Assembly (NCBI GenBank): GCA_023460535.1 | Contig: JAEWPV010000016.1 | Coordinates: 372,001 to 436,000 of the forward strand | Length of the DNA: 64,000 bases | DNA from: Bacillota bacterium | Lineage (GTDB): Bacteria > Bacillota > Clostridia > Oscillospirales > Ruminococcaceae | Direction of reading: 5' to 3' | Shown here: piece after piece, positions 16,463 through 25,527 of the stretch | How the letters are laid out: every line of letters starts with the position of its first letter | How positions within the stretch are numbered: the first letter of the stretch is position 1 | Program-made: the position numbers and the translations under genes | The notes under the pieces: model-generated | What the model saw: the letters and a program-made list of their open reading frames with translations, nothing else | Database searches by the model: none | What the model was told of the DNA's origin: nothing

Positions 16463-18892
16463 TCAGATAAACAGCGACATATCCGATTCCTCGGCGTTTG
16501 CAAGCATCGCGGCAGCACCACCCAGCTTGACGCCTTCCATCAGTTCCTCAGGCTTAATGCCCATTACATCCATACTCATTGAACAGGCGACAAGCTCTAC
16601 GCCGTTTTGCAGCGAAGCCTGAATCAAGTCCTCTAAGCTGTCGATGTTTTTGTTGTTCATTACGCGGCGAATCATCTTTGCACCCATCCCGCCCATGTTC
16701 ATTTTGGATAAAGACAGTCGTTTCGCACCGCGTGGCATCATTATACCAAACATCCGACTCATAAAGTCCTTATTCACCTTCACCTTTTCAGGGCGCCGCA
16801 GGATATTTAGACCCCAGAACGTAAAGAACATCGACACCTTGCGCCCCATGGAGGCGGCGGCATTGGCAATAATAAACGAGGCAATCGCCTTATCAAGGTC
16901 GCCGGAGAAGACAATGATGTTCTTGTTGTCGCCCTTAAGGTCGGCGGTACCGCAAACGCGCGAACCGCCTTTTTTGACGAGAGCGGTATACACGCCCTTT
17001 TCGCCGGACACACCGCCAAAGCTGTTGCCTGTTCGGCGGCACCACGCCTCAACATCCGAAGAGAATGCGGGGTCGGTGGTTTTTATCTCAATGATATCCC
17101 CGTCCTGCGCGGTTTTTACAGCATCGGCGAGTTTCATCACGGGTCCCGGGCACTGCAGCCCGCAGGCGTTCACCAAGACGGTAGGTGCCGGGGTGGGCAG
17201 CATCGTTTCGCTGTTCATCATCACGCCTGCGGTCGGGGTGGTGGGTTTGCCATACACGCTGTTATACAGGCGGTATCCGCCCGAGAGATTAAAGCAGTTA
17301 AACCCCTGCTGGCTTAAAATGCGGCAGGCGTAGTAGCCGCGCAGACCCACCTGGCAGGTTACGTATACCGGCTTTGCCACGTCAAGCTCGCCAATGCGGT
17401 CTCTTAACTCGTCAAGCGGAATATTCACAAAGCCGTCTGTGTGACCGTTGCGGTATTCTTCTTTTGTTCGCACGTCCAGCAGCGTGACGTCAGGCTCCTT
17501 TTGCAAACGCTCCACATCGTGCCAGTGAAACAGCTTTACGCGTCCTTGCATTACATTTTGGACGACAAAGCCGGCCATGTTTACCGGGTCCTTTGCCGAA
17601 GAAAACGGCGGCGCATAGGCAAGCTCAAGCTCGGTCAGGTCGTTGACGGTAAGCCCCGCACGCATGGCGGTAGCAATGACGTCAATGCGTTTATCCACCC
17701 CGTCGTAGCCTACAATCTGCGCGCCAAGAATGCGCCCCGAACCGTTTTCGTAAGTCAGCTTCACGGACATGTTCACCGCTCCGGGGTAGTAGGAGGCGTG
17801 CGACGCGGAATAGGTGTAGCTTTTTTCATAATCAAGCCCCAGCTGTTTGGCGCGCTGCTCGGTAATTCCGGTGGTCCCCACCGTTAGGTCAAAGCACTTC
17901 AGGATACCCGTGCCCTGTGTGCCCCTATAGACGCTCCCTATTCCCGCTATGTTGTCGGCCGCAATGCGTCCCTGCTTGTTCGCGGGCCCCGCAAGCGGAA
18001 TGTAGCCCGCTTGCCCAGTGACAAGGTCAGAAATCTCCACCGCGTCGCCCACGGCGTAGATATCGGGGTTTGAGGTCTGCATGTGCTCATTGACGAGAAT
18101 GGCGCCTCGGGCATTAACCGAAAGTCCCGCCGCCTTTGCAATCCCGCTTTCGGGGCTTACACCCACAGACAGCACCGCCATGTCGGCATAGAGCTCGCCG
18201 TCGTTTAAGGATATCTTTAGCGTTTTGCCCGCATCGGCAATGGCGGTTACGCCCTTGCCGAGCATCAGGGTTACACCCTTTTCCCGCAAGTGATTGTGCA
18301 CATCGCACGCCATCTCGTAATCAAGGGGGGCAATCACATGGTCGGCATACTCCACAATGGTAACCTTTACCCCCGCATGGGTCAGGTTTTCCGCCATCTC
18401 TACGCCAATATAGCCGCCGCCAACAACCACGGCGGTTTTCGGCTTATGGGTATCGATATAGTCCTTTATACGGTAGGTGTCGGGGATATTGCGCAGGGTA
18501 AACACCTTGTCGCCGCTTGCGCCCTCAAACGGTGGACGAATCGGCTCGGCGCCAGGGGACAAAACAAGCTTATCGTAGGCTTCGGTGTACGGTTGCCCTG
18601 TTTTAAGATTTTTAACGGTAACATATTTACCGATCACATCAATCCCCGTAACCTCGTTTTGCACCCGGACATCCACCCGAAAGCGGGCGCGAAAGCTCTC
18701 GGGCGTTTGCAGGGTAAGTGCGGAACGCTCGGTAATCTCCCCGCCGATGTAATATGGCAGACCGCAGTTGGCAAACGAGATATACTCCCCCCGTTCAAAC
18801 AGAATAATTTCCGCCTGTTCATCCAATCTACGTAGGCGCGCCGCCGCCGACGCGCCGCCCGCCACCCCGCCTACAACCAGAACCTTACTCAT
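16463..18892 (-). CDS. CoA-disulfide reductase-rhodanese-TusA-DsrE2 fusion
   Basis: An 809-residue fusion. Residues 1-445: FAD/NAD(P)H disulfide reductase of the CoA-disulfide reductase type (VVGGVAGGASAAARLRRLDE, single active Cys in FANCGLPYY at about 43, VVGGGYIGVEMAENL). About 455-550: rhodanese with catalytic Cys in CQVGLRG. About 570-645: TusA/SirA domain with CGLQCPGP. About 655-809: DsrE2-like domain with a conserved Cys in ELVACSMSMD. All active cysteines are present, so a persulfide relay from reduction to sulfur carrier is plausible. The ATG at 18892 gives the usual MSKVLVVGG start; one 9 bases upstream is possible. Confidence 0.92.
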   Translation of the reverse strand: MSKVLVVGGVAGGASAAARLRRLDEQAEIILFERGEYISFANCGLPYYIGGEITERSALTLQTPESFRARFRVDVRVQNEVTGIDVIGKYVTVKNLKTGQPYTEAYDKLVLSPGAEPIRPPFEGASGDKVFTLRNIPDTYRIKDYIDTHKPKTAVVVGGGYIGVEMAENLTHAGVKVTIVEYADHVIAPLDYEMACDVHNHLREKGVTLMLGKGVTAIADAGKTLKISLNDGELYADMAVLSVGVSPESGIAKAAGLSVNARGAILVNEHMQTSNPDIYAVGDAVEISDLVTGQAGYIPLAGPANKQGRIAADNIAGIGSVYRGTQGTGILKCFDLTVGTTGITEQRAKQLGLDYEKSYTYSASHASYYPGAVNMSVKLTYENGSGRILGAQIVGYDGVDKRIDVIATAMRAGLTVNDLTELELAYAPPFSSAKDPVNMAGFVVQNVMQGRVKLFHWHDVERLQKEPDVTLLDVRTKEEYRNGHTDGFVNIPLDELRDRIGELDVAKPVYVTCQVGLRGYYACRILSQQGFNCFNLSGGYRLYNSVYGKPTTPTAGVMMNSETMLPTPAPTVLVNACGLQCPGPVMKLADAVKTAQDGDIIEIKTTDPAFSSDVEAWCRRTGNSFGGVSGEKGVYTALVKKGGSRVCGTADLKGDNKNIIVFSGDLDKAIASFIIANAAASMGRKVSMFFTFWGLNILRRPEKVKVNKDFMSRMFGIMMPRGAKRLSLSKMNMGGMGAKMIRRVMNNKNIDSLEDLIQASLQNGVELVACSMSMDVMGIKPEELMEGVKLGGAAAMLANAEESDMSLFI

Positions 18893-19073
18893 GAAAATCA
18901 TCGCCCTTTCTGTTTCGCCCACAAACGGCACAAAAATAGATATACCTATTTTACGTAAAAAGTTATGCAATCACCGTGATAAAATCACAAAGATTTATAA
19001 TTTGTGTGTACTTTGCGCTTATTTAGTGTTATATTAACATTTGTATAATATGGAACAACAAGGGGTGCCTATT

Positions 19074-19541
19074 ATGGAACAGTTTTGCGAAGCATTGCTG
19101 CTGTTGGAACAGCAATTGGGGTGTGATGTACAGATAGCGCTAGCCACGGCGCGGGGCAGCCATCCCAGCGTGCGCATTGTGGACGGTTATTACAAGGACG
19201 GCGTAGTCTACGTGATTACGCACACCACCACGCACAAGATGCAGGAGGCGTTAGTCAACCCGTATGTTTCAATCTGCAAGGATTTATTCTGTGCGTGTGG
19301 CACCGCAGAAAACCTCGGCAGCCCCATTAAGCCGGAAAACCATGCCTTGACCAAAGAACTTAAAGAGGTGTTTTGCGCCTTTTACGACCGCCACGTCAAC
19401 GAAAATGATCCCGGAACCTGTATATTAAAGATTACCCTTCATCAGGCAGTCGCATTCAGCAACGACACAAAATACGTCATAGACTTTGTGTCAAAGTCGG
19501 CGGTGGCAAGCCCATTCGTAGGCGATATTATACTGGTATAA
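19074..19541 (+). CDS. Pyridoxamine-5'-phosphate-oxidase-fold protein
   Basis: A 155-residue protein of the PNPOx-like split-barrel superfamily (flavin-binding, often annotated as general stress or nitroimidazole-resistance-like). Seen: DVQIALATARGSHPSVR at the N-terminus, then YYKDGVVYVITHTTTHKMQEAL, then NPYVSICKDLFCACGTAENLG. The substrate is unknown and true PdxH activity is unlikely for a protein of this short type. AAGGGGTG precedes the ATG. It is divergent from the sulfur oxidoreductase and ends at a terminator. Confidence 0.75.
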   Translation: MEQFCEALLLLEQQLGCDVQIALATARGSHPSVRIVDGYYKDGVVYVITHTTTHKMQEALVNPYVSICKDLFCACGTAENLGSPIKPENHALTKELKEVFCAFYDRHVNENDPGTCILKITLHQAVAFSNDTKYVIDFVSKSAVASPFVGDIILV

Positions 19542-19600
19542 AGGGTAAATTGTTGTTGCATTGGTTTATAGGTAGCCGAAGCTATCCTTGCGTTACATGA

Positions 19601-19630
19601 AAAGGCGTCCCACAAAAGCGGGACGCCTTT
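19601..19630. terminator. Bidirectional terminator
   Basis: AAAGGCGTCCC/GGGACGCCTTT, an 11-bp perfect stem with an 8-nt loop between the convergent PNPOx-fold gene and hsp20. Confidence 0.85.
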
Positions 19631-19681
19631 AATAGTTAATACCTTGATTGTAAAATGAAATGCGCCGAACCTAGTGACGGA

Positions 19682-20104
19682 TTACTGTATGTCAATCCGT
19701 CGGCTGCGCTCTTTTTGGCTGGTATCCTTTGGCAGATTTAACGAAAGAACCCCGTTTTTGTATTCGGCAGTAATCTCCTGCGCGCGGATACCCGTAAGGT
19801 CAAAGCTGCGGCAGAAGGTGCCCCGACTGCGCTCCCGGCGAACAAAGTTATCCTTTGTTTCCTCAAATTCTTCATTGCGCTGAGCACTGATAGTCAGGCG
19901 ATCGCCGTCAATATTCACTGCTATGTCCTCCTTGGCAAAGCCCGGCAGGTCCGCCTTGAGCAGATAGTTGTCGCCTTGGTCTACAATATCGGTGCCGAAG
20001 GCGGCAAAATTGTCGCTTAGCCCAAAAAAGTTCTTTTCAAAATCATCAAACAATCGCCTGAGTTCGTTTTGCTGTCTGCGTTCAAACGGTACAAGGTTAA
20101 ACAT
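19682..20104 (-). CDS. Hsp20/alpha-crystallin small heat shock protein
   Basis: A 140-residue small heat shock chaperone that holds unfolding proteins in the cytoplasm. The alpha-crystallin domain spans about residues 40-130: YLLKADLPGFAKEDIAVNIDGDRLTI, then the conserved SFDLTGIRAQEITAEYKNGVLSLNLPK. The N-terminus LVPFERRQQNELRRLFDDF is also typical. AAAGGAGG precedes the ATG. A perfect CIRCE operator lies 185 bp upstream, so control by the HrcA repressor is likely. hrcA and the groE or dnaK genes are not in this window. Confidence 0.95.
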   Translation of the reverse strand: MFNLVPFERRQQNELRRLFDDFEKNFFGLSDNFAAFGTDIVDQGDNYLLKADLPGFAKEDIAVNIDGDRLTISAQRNEEFEETKDNFVRRERSRGTFCRSFDLTGIRAQEITAEYKNGVLSLNLPKDTSQKERSRRIDIQ

Positions 20105-20288
20105 ACAAAATCCTCCTTTAAATGTACTGGTGGTAACGGATATATTGAAACGGATGCCTAGTCAGGGTGGGACAAGCGTTTGACTTTTTGACCTATGCTA
20201 CACCTGACCGGCTGAGTTCCTGTTACAGCTATATTGTACTCAGCAAATATGAAAAAAGGTGCAACGATTTGTTACATGAGTGTTAATT

Positions 20289-20315
20289 TTAGCACTCTAC
20301 ACACGAGAGTGCTAA
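20289..20315. promoter_or_regulatory. CIRCE operator (HrcA binding site)
   Basis: TTAGCACTC-N9-GAGTGCTAA, an exact match to the CIRCE consensus on both arms. It stands between hsp20 (minus, 185 bp away) and a DUF2804 gene (plus, about 150 bp away). hsp20 is the expected target. Confidence 0.93.
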
Positions 20316-20398
20316 CCACTGCGGTTTCATGGCTTCAAATACTGCGAAATTAGAAAATGTGCATATTATTTTTCAACTATATTCTTTTTTTTTGTATA

Positions 20399-20412
20399 AA
20401 TATTGGTATAAT
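20399..20412 (+). promoter_or_regulatory. Extended -10 promoter for DUF2804 gene
   Basis: TGGTATAAT (-10 at 20407-20412) after an AT-rich stretch; the -35 is poor. It lies about 50 bp before the gene at 20464. Confidence 0.55.
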
Positions 20413-20463
20413 GAGGGCGAAGGGTTAAATCAAAACGCCAGACATTAAGAAAGGGGTAACAAA

Positions 20464-21504
20464 ATGGTAATGCAAAAAGAAATCACGGCACCCGGCCCGC
20501 TTCTGGACACACGCGGTAGGCTGGGTGAAGCGGGCTACAGCAAAACACCCTTGCTTGAGTACGACCGAGGTTCGGTAAAGGCAGGGCGTTTGCGTATCAA
20601 AGAGTGGGATTATTATCTGGTTTGCAATGAACATTATGCAGTTGCCTTAACCGTTTCGGATAACGGTTACATGGGGTTTATTAGCGCTAGCCTGGTTGAT
20701 TTTGACCGCGTATACCATCACACCGCGAGTGTTACCACCCTGTTGCCGCGCGGCAGCTTTCACATGCCAAAAAGCTCCTGCAACGGCGACGTCTCCTTCT
20801 CAAGCGAGCAGTGCAGCGTATCTTTTAAGAACACCGAACAGGGACGCCGCCTGCTGTGTGAGTTTAAGAACTTTAAGGACGGCAAACCCTTTACGGCGGA
20901 CATCCTTTTGACCGACGAGCCGGAGCACTCGATGAACATTGCCATCCCCTTTCCCCGAGCAAAGCGGGCGTTTTACTATAACCGCAAAATAAACTGCATG
21001 CGAGCAAGCGGGCGTGCGGAGTTTAACGGCGGCGTGTATGAGTTTAAACCGGACAGCGCATTCGGCACGCTCGACTGGGGACGCGGCGTATGGACATACA
21101 GCAACACCTGGTACTGGAGTAGCATGTCAGGGCTTTATAAGGGCGTTCCGTTTGGGTTTAACCTTGGCTACGGCTTTGGAGATACCTCCCATGCCACCGA
21201 GAACATGCTGTTTTATAACGGACAAGCAAGAAAGCTTGGGCGTGTGGTGTTTAACATCCCCAAAAACCGAGACGGGCAGTATGATTACCTCAAAAGCTGG
21301 GTGATTGGCACTGATGACGACGCGCTGCACATGACCTTTACCCCCATCCTTGACCGCGCCGCAAAGATTAATGCCCTTGTGCTGTGCTCCGATCAGCATC
21401 AGGTGTTCGGGCGCTTTTCCGGTACCGCAAGGCTGGACGACGGCACGGAACTAAAGTTTAATGATAAGATAGGCTTTGCCGAAAAGGTAAAAAACCGCTG
21501 GTAA
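20464..21504 (+). CDS. DUF2804 family protein
   Basis: A 346-residue cytosolic protein of the DUF2804 family, whose function is unknown. Marks of the family are EITAPGPLLDTRGRLGEAGY at the N-terminus, RLRIKEWDYYLV, and the central FGTLDWGRGVWTYSNTWYWSS. The fold is expected to be a large beta barrel related to lipocalin or AttH-like proteins. The ATG has AAGGGG at a 7-10 base distance. The gene stands alone, under an extended -10 promoter, and is followed by a GC-rich hairpin. Confidence 0.88.
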   Translation: MVMQKEITAPGPLLDTRGRLGEAGYSKTPLLEYDRGSVKAGRLRIKEWDYYLVCNEHYAVALTVSDNGYMGFISASLVDFDRVYHHTASVTTLLPRGSFHMPKSSCNGDVSFSSEQCSVSFKNTEQGRRLLCEFKNFKDGKPFTADILLTDEPEHSMNIAIPFPRAKRAFYYNRKINCMRASGRAEFNGGVYEFKPDSAFGTLDWGRGVWTYSNTWYWSSMSGLYKGVPFGFNLGYGFGDTSHATENMLFYNGQARKLGRVVFNIPKNRDGQYDYLKSWVIGTDDDALHMTFTPILDRAAKINALVLCSDQHQVFGRFSGTARLDDGTELKFNDKIGFAEKVKNRW

Positions 21505-21585
21505 GCAGGTTTCGCTTTATCCGTCACATGCTATGGCTAATCTGGTATTTGGTACACTCTTTTCGATCAATCACTACAATACATA

Positions 21586-21627
21586 AACGCCGCCTCCTCC
21601 GCAAGCGGTCGTGGAGAAGGCGGCGTT
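21586..21627. terminator. GC-rich hairpin between convergent genes
   Basis: AACGCCGCCT...AGGCGGCGTT plus inner CTCC/GGAG; T-runs on both sides are weak. Probably a bidirectional terminator. Confidence 0.6.
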
Positions 21628-21673
21628 CTTCATTGCTTTTTTCCCGTGTCAAACGGGGGCTGCATGTCAGCGT

Positions 21674-22048
21674 CTATAGCGGCTTCTCTTCCAGACGCTG
21701 CATCGAGAGGTAGGTTGCCTTGCTGACGGCATGCTCCATGGCACAGGCGTCCCTTTGCGCTGTCTTTTGGTCTACGTGGAGCACCTCCGTAAGAAAACGA
21801 AGGATAACAGTGTAGCGTTTTACCGACTGAATCGCAGCCTGCCGCCCCTTTGGGGTAAGTACAACGCGCCGGGAAGCGTCCCTTATCACCAGCCGGTCGC
21901 GTTCCAGTGATTTGACGGCATTGCTTACGCTTGGCTTGGTAACCCCAAGTTTGATGGCAAGGTCAGACACCCGCGCAGTATCACCGTCGCTTGTCAGATC
22001 ATAGATAGCCCTGATGTAGTGCACTTTAGTTTTGCCAAACAGCTCCAC
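21674..22048 (-). CDS. DtxR/MntR-type metal-dependent repressor
   Basis: A 124-residue regulator of the DtxR/MntR family. The winged helix spans residues 1-70 (VSDLAIKLGVTKPSVSNAVKSLERDRLV) and a short helical metal-binding and dimerisation domain follows (FLTEVLHVDQKTAQRDACAMEHAVS, with the CxxEH motif as CAMEH). It lacks the SH3-like third domain, as in MntR. The start is a GTG with GGAGGT 6 bases upstream. It is the last gene after the ECF sigma factor and membrane protein, 14 bp downstream, so they may be co-transcribed. The metal, manganese or iron, cannot be read. Confidence 0.88.
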   Translation of the reverse strand: MELFGKTKVHYIRAIYDLTSDGDTARVSDLAIKLGVTKPSVSNAVKSLERDRLVIRDASRRVVLTPKGRQAAIQSVKRYTVILRFLTEVLHVDQKTAQRDACAMEHAVSKATYLSMQRLEEKPL

Positions 22049-22062
22049 ATAAGCACCTCCGT

Positions 22063-22509
22063 TTACGAATTCTGTGGGGTATTGGCATCATCGTCTTTTG
22101 TGTTCTCATCCATTCGGCTGATATATTCTTCAAAGGAGCTTTTACCCTCCTGTTTCCACCACGCATCGTAGTGGCGCCAGCCCTTGTTGCCGTACTTGGT
22201 GCGGTAATCATGCCAATGCCCGCCGCCGTACCATTCCTCGTCTTCACATTTTTCTTTCCTTTCTTCAGACGGTCCGTGGCGGTCACTGCCAAAACCGAAG
22301 ATCATACGGGCAAGCAGAACAATACCCGCCGCCTGCAGATAGGTAATGGATGGCAACGAAAACAATCCGGGCATCAGCCAGTTCCATAGCAGCATAACAA
22401 ATAAACCAAACAGCAGCGCAAACGCACATGCCGCTAGCACCCCAAATACCGTGATGAGTACCATGCGAAGGGGTCTGGGTATGCGAGAGAGGTGTTTCAT
22501 TTTTCTCAT
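22063..22509 (-). CDS. Membrane protein downstream of ECF sigma factor
   Basis: A 148-residue protein with two hydrophobic segments (about residues 15-40 and 50-70) and a charged tail rich in Trp, Tyr, His and Lys (EEWYGGGHWHDY). The segment MLLWNWLMPGLF followed by ITYLQAAGIVLLAR is one I recognise from small proteins encoded downstream of sigma-70-like genes in several phyla, but no function is assigned. By position it could be an anti-sigma or modulator. It starts 7 bp after the sigma gene with AAAGGA before the ATG. Confidence 0.6.
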   Translation of the reverse strand: MRKMKHLSRIPRPLRMVLITVFGVLAACAFALLFGLFVMLLWNWLMPGLFSLPSITYLQAAGIVLLARMIFGFGSDRHGPSEERKEKCEDEEWYGGGHWHDYRTKYGNKGWRHYDAWWKQEGKSSFEEYISRMDENTKDDDANTPQNS

Positions 22510-22516
22510 AATCAAT

Positions 22517-23065
22517 TCATCCTTTCATGTCGTAAAAATCTTGTAGTTCCTGTCTAAGCTTTTTGGTGGCACGGCTCTTGCGAGAGAGCAGTGTGCCAAT
22601 CGGTTCGTCCCACATCGCGCTGAGCTGCCCAAAGCTCATGCCTTGAATCTCGGTTGCAATCCAAACCGTGCGCTGCCTCGGCTCAAGCGTGTCAAGCGCA
22701 TGGGAGAGATGGTGCCAAAACTCAGCGCGCTGTGCCGCTTGCGCGGGGTCAAGGCGTGCGTCACTAAGCATCTCTTGCAACGCGTCTCCCTGTTCCTGCA
22801 TCTGCTCTAGCGATGGGTTGTATTGCTTTTTTCTCAGGTAGTCCGCAACACGGTTTTGCAGGGAACGGTACACATACGCCGCAAGGTTTTCGATGGGGTA
22901 GGATACGTCGGCACGGTTATAGATGCGAACAAACACCTCGTGCAGTATGTCCTCCACATCCATATCCGACGCGCTGTGAAGCCGACGCCTGATATAGCGC
23001 AGCAGGGTATTGTGTTCTTTTTCGTAGTACTGCGCTACGTCCTTGTCGCTATCTTGCGTTTGCAT
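22517..23065 (-). CDS. ECF-type RNA polymerase sigma factor
   Basis: A 182-residue extracytoplasmic-function sigma factor. Region 2 covers about residues 15-90 (DVEDILHEVFVRIYNRA, LAAYVYRSLQNRVADYLRKK) and region 4 about 120-175 (LEPRQRTVWIATEIQGMSFGQLSAMW, IGTLLSRKSRATKKL). The ATG at 23065 has GAGG 6 bases upstream; a GTG 12 bases earlier is possible. It heads a minus-strand cluster with a two-helix membrane protein and an MntR-type repressor. There is no recognisable anti-sigma factor of the ZAS type. Confidence 0.88.
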   Translation of the reverse strand: MQTQDSDKDVAQYYEKEHNTLLRYIRRRLHSASDMDVEDILHEVFVRIYNRADVSYPIENLAAYVYRSLQNRVADYLRKKQYNPSLEQMQEQGDALQEMLSDARLDPAQAAQRAEFWHHLSHALDTLEPRQRTVWIATEIQGMSFGQLSAMWDEPIGTLLSRKSRATKKLRQELQDFYDMKG

Positions 23066-23216
23066 CTCAATCCTCACAGTGTCGGCGTTTTACAAGCTTT
23101 GAAATACTAGCAGCTAAGGGCTTTCTCGAAAACATTATCAGTTTAATTGGTATAATAAGCGCTTACATATATTACGACGCACCCGCGCCGTTTTTATTGC
23201 AAGTTGATATAAAAAA

Positions 23217-23242
23217 GGCGGAAAACCAGATGGTTCTCCGCC
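23217..23242 (-). terminator. Terminator after lysC
   Basis: On the minus strand GGCGGAGAACC...GGTTTTCCGCC followed by a T6 run. It ends the hom-thrB-lysC transcript. Confidence 0.8.
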
Positions 23243-23282
23243 AAGATTATACCGATATTTGGTTTGCGTGGCAAGGGTTTTG

Positions 23283-24488
23283 TTAGCTGATAAACGCGTC
23301 GTGGATGGCGGCAACCGCCTTGTCGGAATCCTTTTTATCAATCAGCACAGAGATCTTAATCTCGCTGGTGGAGATCATCTGAATGTTGATGTTGGCGTCC
23401 ATCAGTGCCTCAAACATCTTTGCAGCAACCCCCGCATGGGTCTGCATACCCGCGCCCACAACCGAAACCTTCGAGATGTTGTCGTCGCAAAGGATATCCT
23501 TCGCGTCAACGGTATCAGCGTAATCCCGAAGCAGCGCAAGTGCCTGTTCCTTATGCGCACGAGAAACGGTAAAGCTAATGTCCTTTGTGTTGTCGCGCCC
23601 GATGGATTGCAGAATGATATCGACGTTAATCTTGTTTTTACCTAAAAGCGAAAACAGCTTAAACGCAATGCCGGGTTGGTCCGGTACCCCTACCACCGAG
23701 ATTCTTGCCACGTTGTTGTCGCTGGTTACACCCTTAATCAGCATTTTTTCCACGTTAACTGCCTCCTTCACCTGTGTCCCGGGTACCCGCTCCAGACTGG
23801 ACAGCACCTCGAGGTTTACTGCATATTTCTTCGCCATTTCTACGGAACGGTTGTGCAGCACCTGCGCACCCAATGTTGCAAGCTCCAGCATCTCGTCGTA
23901 GGTAATCTCATCAAGCTTCTTCGCGCTTGTAACACGCCGCGGGTCTGCGGTGTATACGCCGTCTACATCGGTATAGATTTGGCATACCGAAGCATGCATG
24001 GCAGCCGCGATAGCAACCGCAGAGGTATCCGAGCCGCCGCGCCCGAGTGTTGTAATGTCGTCATAGCGGTTAATACCCTGAAAACCCGCGACGATAACAA
24101 TGTTCTTCTTGTTGATTTCGTTGGTCAGGCGTTCGGGGTCTATGCGCTTGATGCGTGAGTCGCCGTGGGTGGAGTCGGTTAAAAAGCCCGCCTGCCAGCC
24201 CGTAAGCGACTTTACGGGGTAACCAAGCTTCTCAATTGCCATGGCAAGCAGCGAAATGGAGATCTGCTCGCCGGTGGATAGCAGTACGTCCATCTCCCGC
24301 TTTGAAGGCTTTTCGTTAATTTCCGCCGCCTTTTCAATCAGGTCGTCGGTGGTGTCTCCCTGCGCGGATACCACCACAATCACGTCGTTGCCCTGCGCAT
24401 AGGTTTCGGTTACGATGCGCGCAACATTGAAGATGCGCTCGGTGTTTTTCACCGAGGTTCCTCCGAATTTTTGTACGATTAGGCTCAT
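23283..24488 (-). CDS. lysC: Aspartate kinase
   Basis: A 401-residue aspartokinase, the first step of the aspartate pathway to lysine, threonine and methionine. Kinase motifs KFGGTSV, STGEQISISLLAMA, GFQGIN, TTLGRGGSDTSAVA and YTDVDGVYTADPR are visible. Two ACT domains occupy residues 265-401 and would mediate feedback inhibition. Length and layout fit the monofunctional class. GGAGG lies 10 bases before the ATG. It is the last gene of hom-thrB-lysC, 112 bp after thrB, and ends at a terminator. Confidence 0.96.
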   Translation of the reverse strand: MSLIVQKFGGTSVKNTERIFNVARIVTETYAQGNDVIVVVSAQGDTTDDLIEKAAEINEKPSKREMDVLLSTGEQISISLLAMAIEKLGYPVKSLTGWQAGFLTDSTHGDSRIKRIDPERLTNEINKKNIVIVAGFQGINRYDDITTLGRGGSDTSAVAIAAAMHASVCQIYTDVDGVYTADPRRVTSAKKLDEITYDEMLELATLGAQVLHNRSVEMAKKYAVNLEVLSSLERVPGTQVKEAVNVEKMLIKGVTSDNNVARISVVGVPDQPGIAFKLFSLLGKNKINVDIILQSIGRDNTKDISFTVSRAHKEQALALLRDYADTVDAKDILCDDNISKVSVVGAGMQTHAGVAAKMFEALMDANINIQMISTSEIKISVLIDKKDSDKAVAAIHDAFIS

Positions 24489-24600
24489 CTGCCTGTTTCC
24501 TCCCTGCATTTAATGCTTGTGGTCCATGTATGTCAATGCCTATTATGGGGCAATGTGCGTGCGTACCTCTGTTACTTAGCTTGTGCGCTAGAGATAGGGT

Positions 24601-25503
24601 TTATATCGCGGCAGAGACGTGTTGTACACGAGCGCCGCGGTTATCGATGATAAGCGGCAGAATCTGCCACGCCGCTTTGCCCAGTCGGTCAAGTCCATCC
24701 CGCGCGGCTTTCTCAAATCGGGTGTCCTTGCCGTCTGTAATGGCAAGCAAGGTGGGACCAGCACCGCTGAGGAACACGCAGTACGCGCCCAAAGCATAGC
24801 ACAGGTCAAACACCGCATCCGCCCCCTCAATATAGGGCAGGCGATAGGGCTGGTGCAGACGGTCGCCCACTGCCACACGCAGGTTTTCGTATTTGCCCTC
24901 TAACAGTGACGCAGACATCAGTGCCGCGCGTGACAGGTTGTGCACCGCGTCGCGACGCGAGACGGCTTCGGGCAAAACGCCGCGGGCAAACTCGGTAGAA
25001 AGCTCAAAATCGGGTACAAAGGCGAACAGCTTTAGTGCGCCCACAATCTCCTGCTTGATATAGTATACGCGCCCGTTGTCCATCACGGCGGTAACAAGCC
25101 CGCCTAGCAGCGCGGGGGTGGTGTTGTCGGGGTGACCTTCGATGGTAGCAGCAAGGTTAACCAGCGCCGCTTCGTCCAGTGGGTTGCCCAGCAGGGCGTT
25201 TGCGCCCGTAAGTCCGGCGATGATACAGGCAGACGAGCTGCCCAAGCCGCGCGTCATCGGAATGTTGTTGCGCTGCCGAATTTTTAGCCCGTGCAGCCTT
25301 TTGCCACACACGTCATATACACTTTTTGCGGCGGAGTAGATGAGGTTGTCGGCACCCGTCGGCACGTTTACGCCGTCGAGCGACGCAATGTCAATCCGGT
25401 CGCTTTGCTCCATCAGCACCTCGTTATACAGGTTAACGGCAAGCCCCAGAGAGTCAAAGCCCGAACCGAGATTTGCGCTGGTTGCCGGAACAATTATCTT
25501 CAT
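24601..25503 (-). CDS. thrB: Homoserine kinase
   Basis: A 300-residue GHMP-family kinase phosphorylating homoserine for threonine synthesis. Motifs: the N-terminal VPATSANLGSGFDSLG, the ATP-binding PMTRGLGSSSACIIAG (residues 84-99) and HPDNTTPALLGG. The last GHMP motif appears as FLSGAGPTLLAI. It starts 24 bp after hom on the minus strand. thrC, the next enzyme, is not in the window. Confidence 0.96.
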   Translation of the reverse strand: MKIIVPATSANLGSGFDSLGLAVNLYNEVLMEQSDRIDIASLDGVNVPTGADNLIYSAAKSVYDVCGKRLHGLKIRQRNNIPMTRGLGSSSACIIAGLTGANALLGNPLDEAALVNLAATIEGHPDNTTPALLGGLVTAVMDNGRVYYIKQEIVGALKLFAFVPDFELSTEFARGVLPEAVSRRDAVHNLSRAALMSASLLEGKYENLRVAVGDRLHQPYRLPYIEGADAVFDLCYALGAYCVFLSGAGPTLLAITDGKDTRFEKAARDGLDRLGKAAWQILPLIIDNRGARVQHVSAAI

Positions 25504-25527
25504 GAAAACGCTTCTTTCAAAATACTA

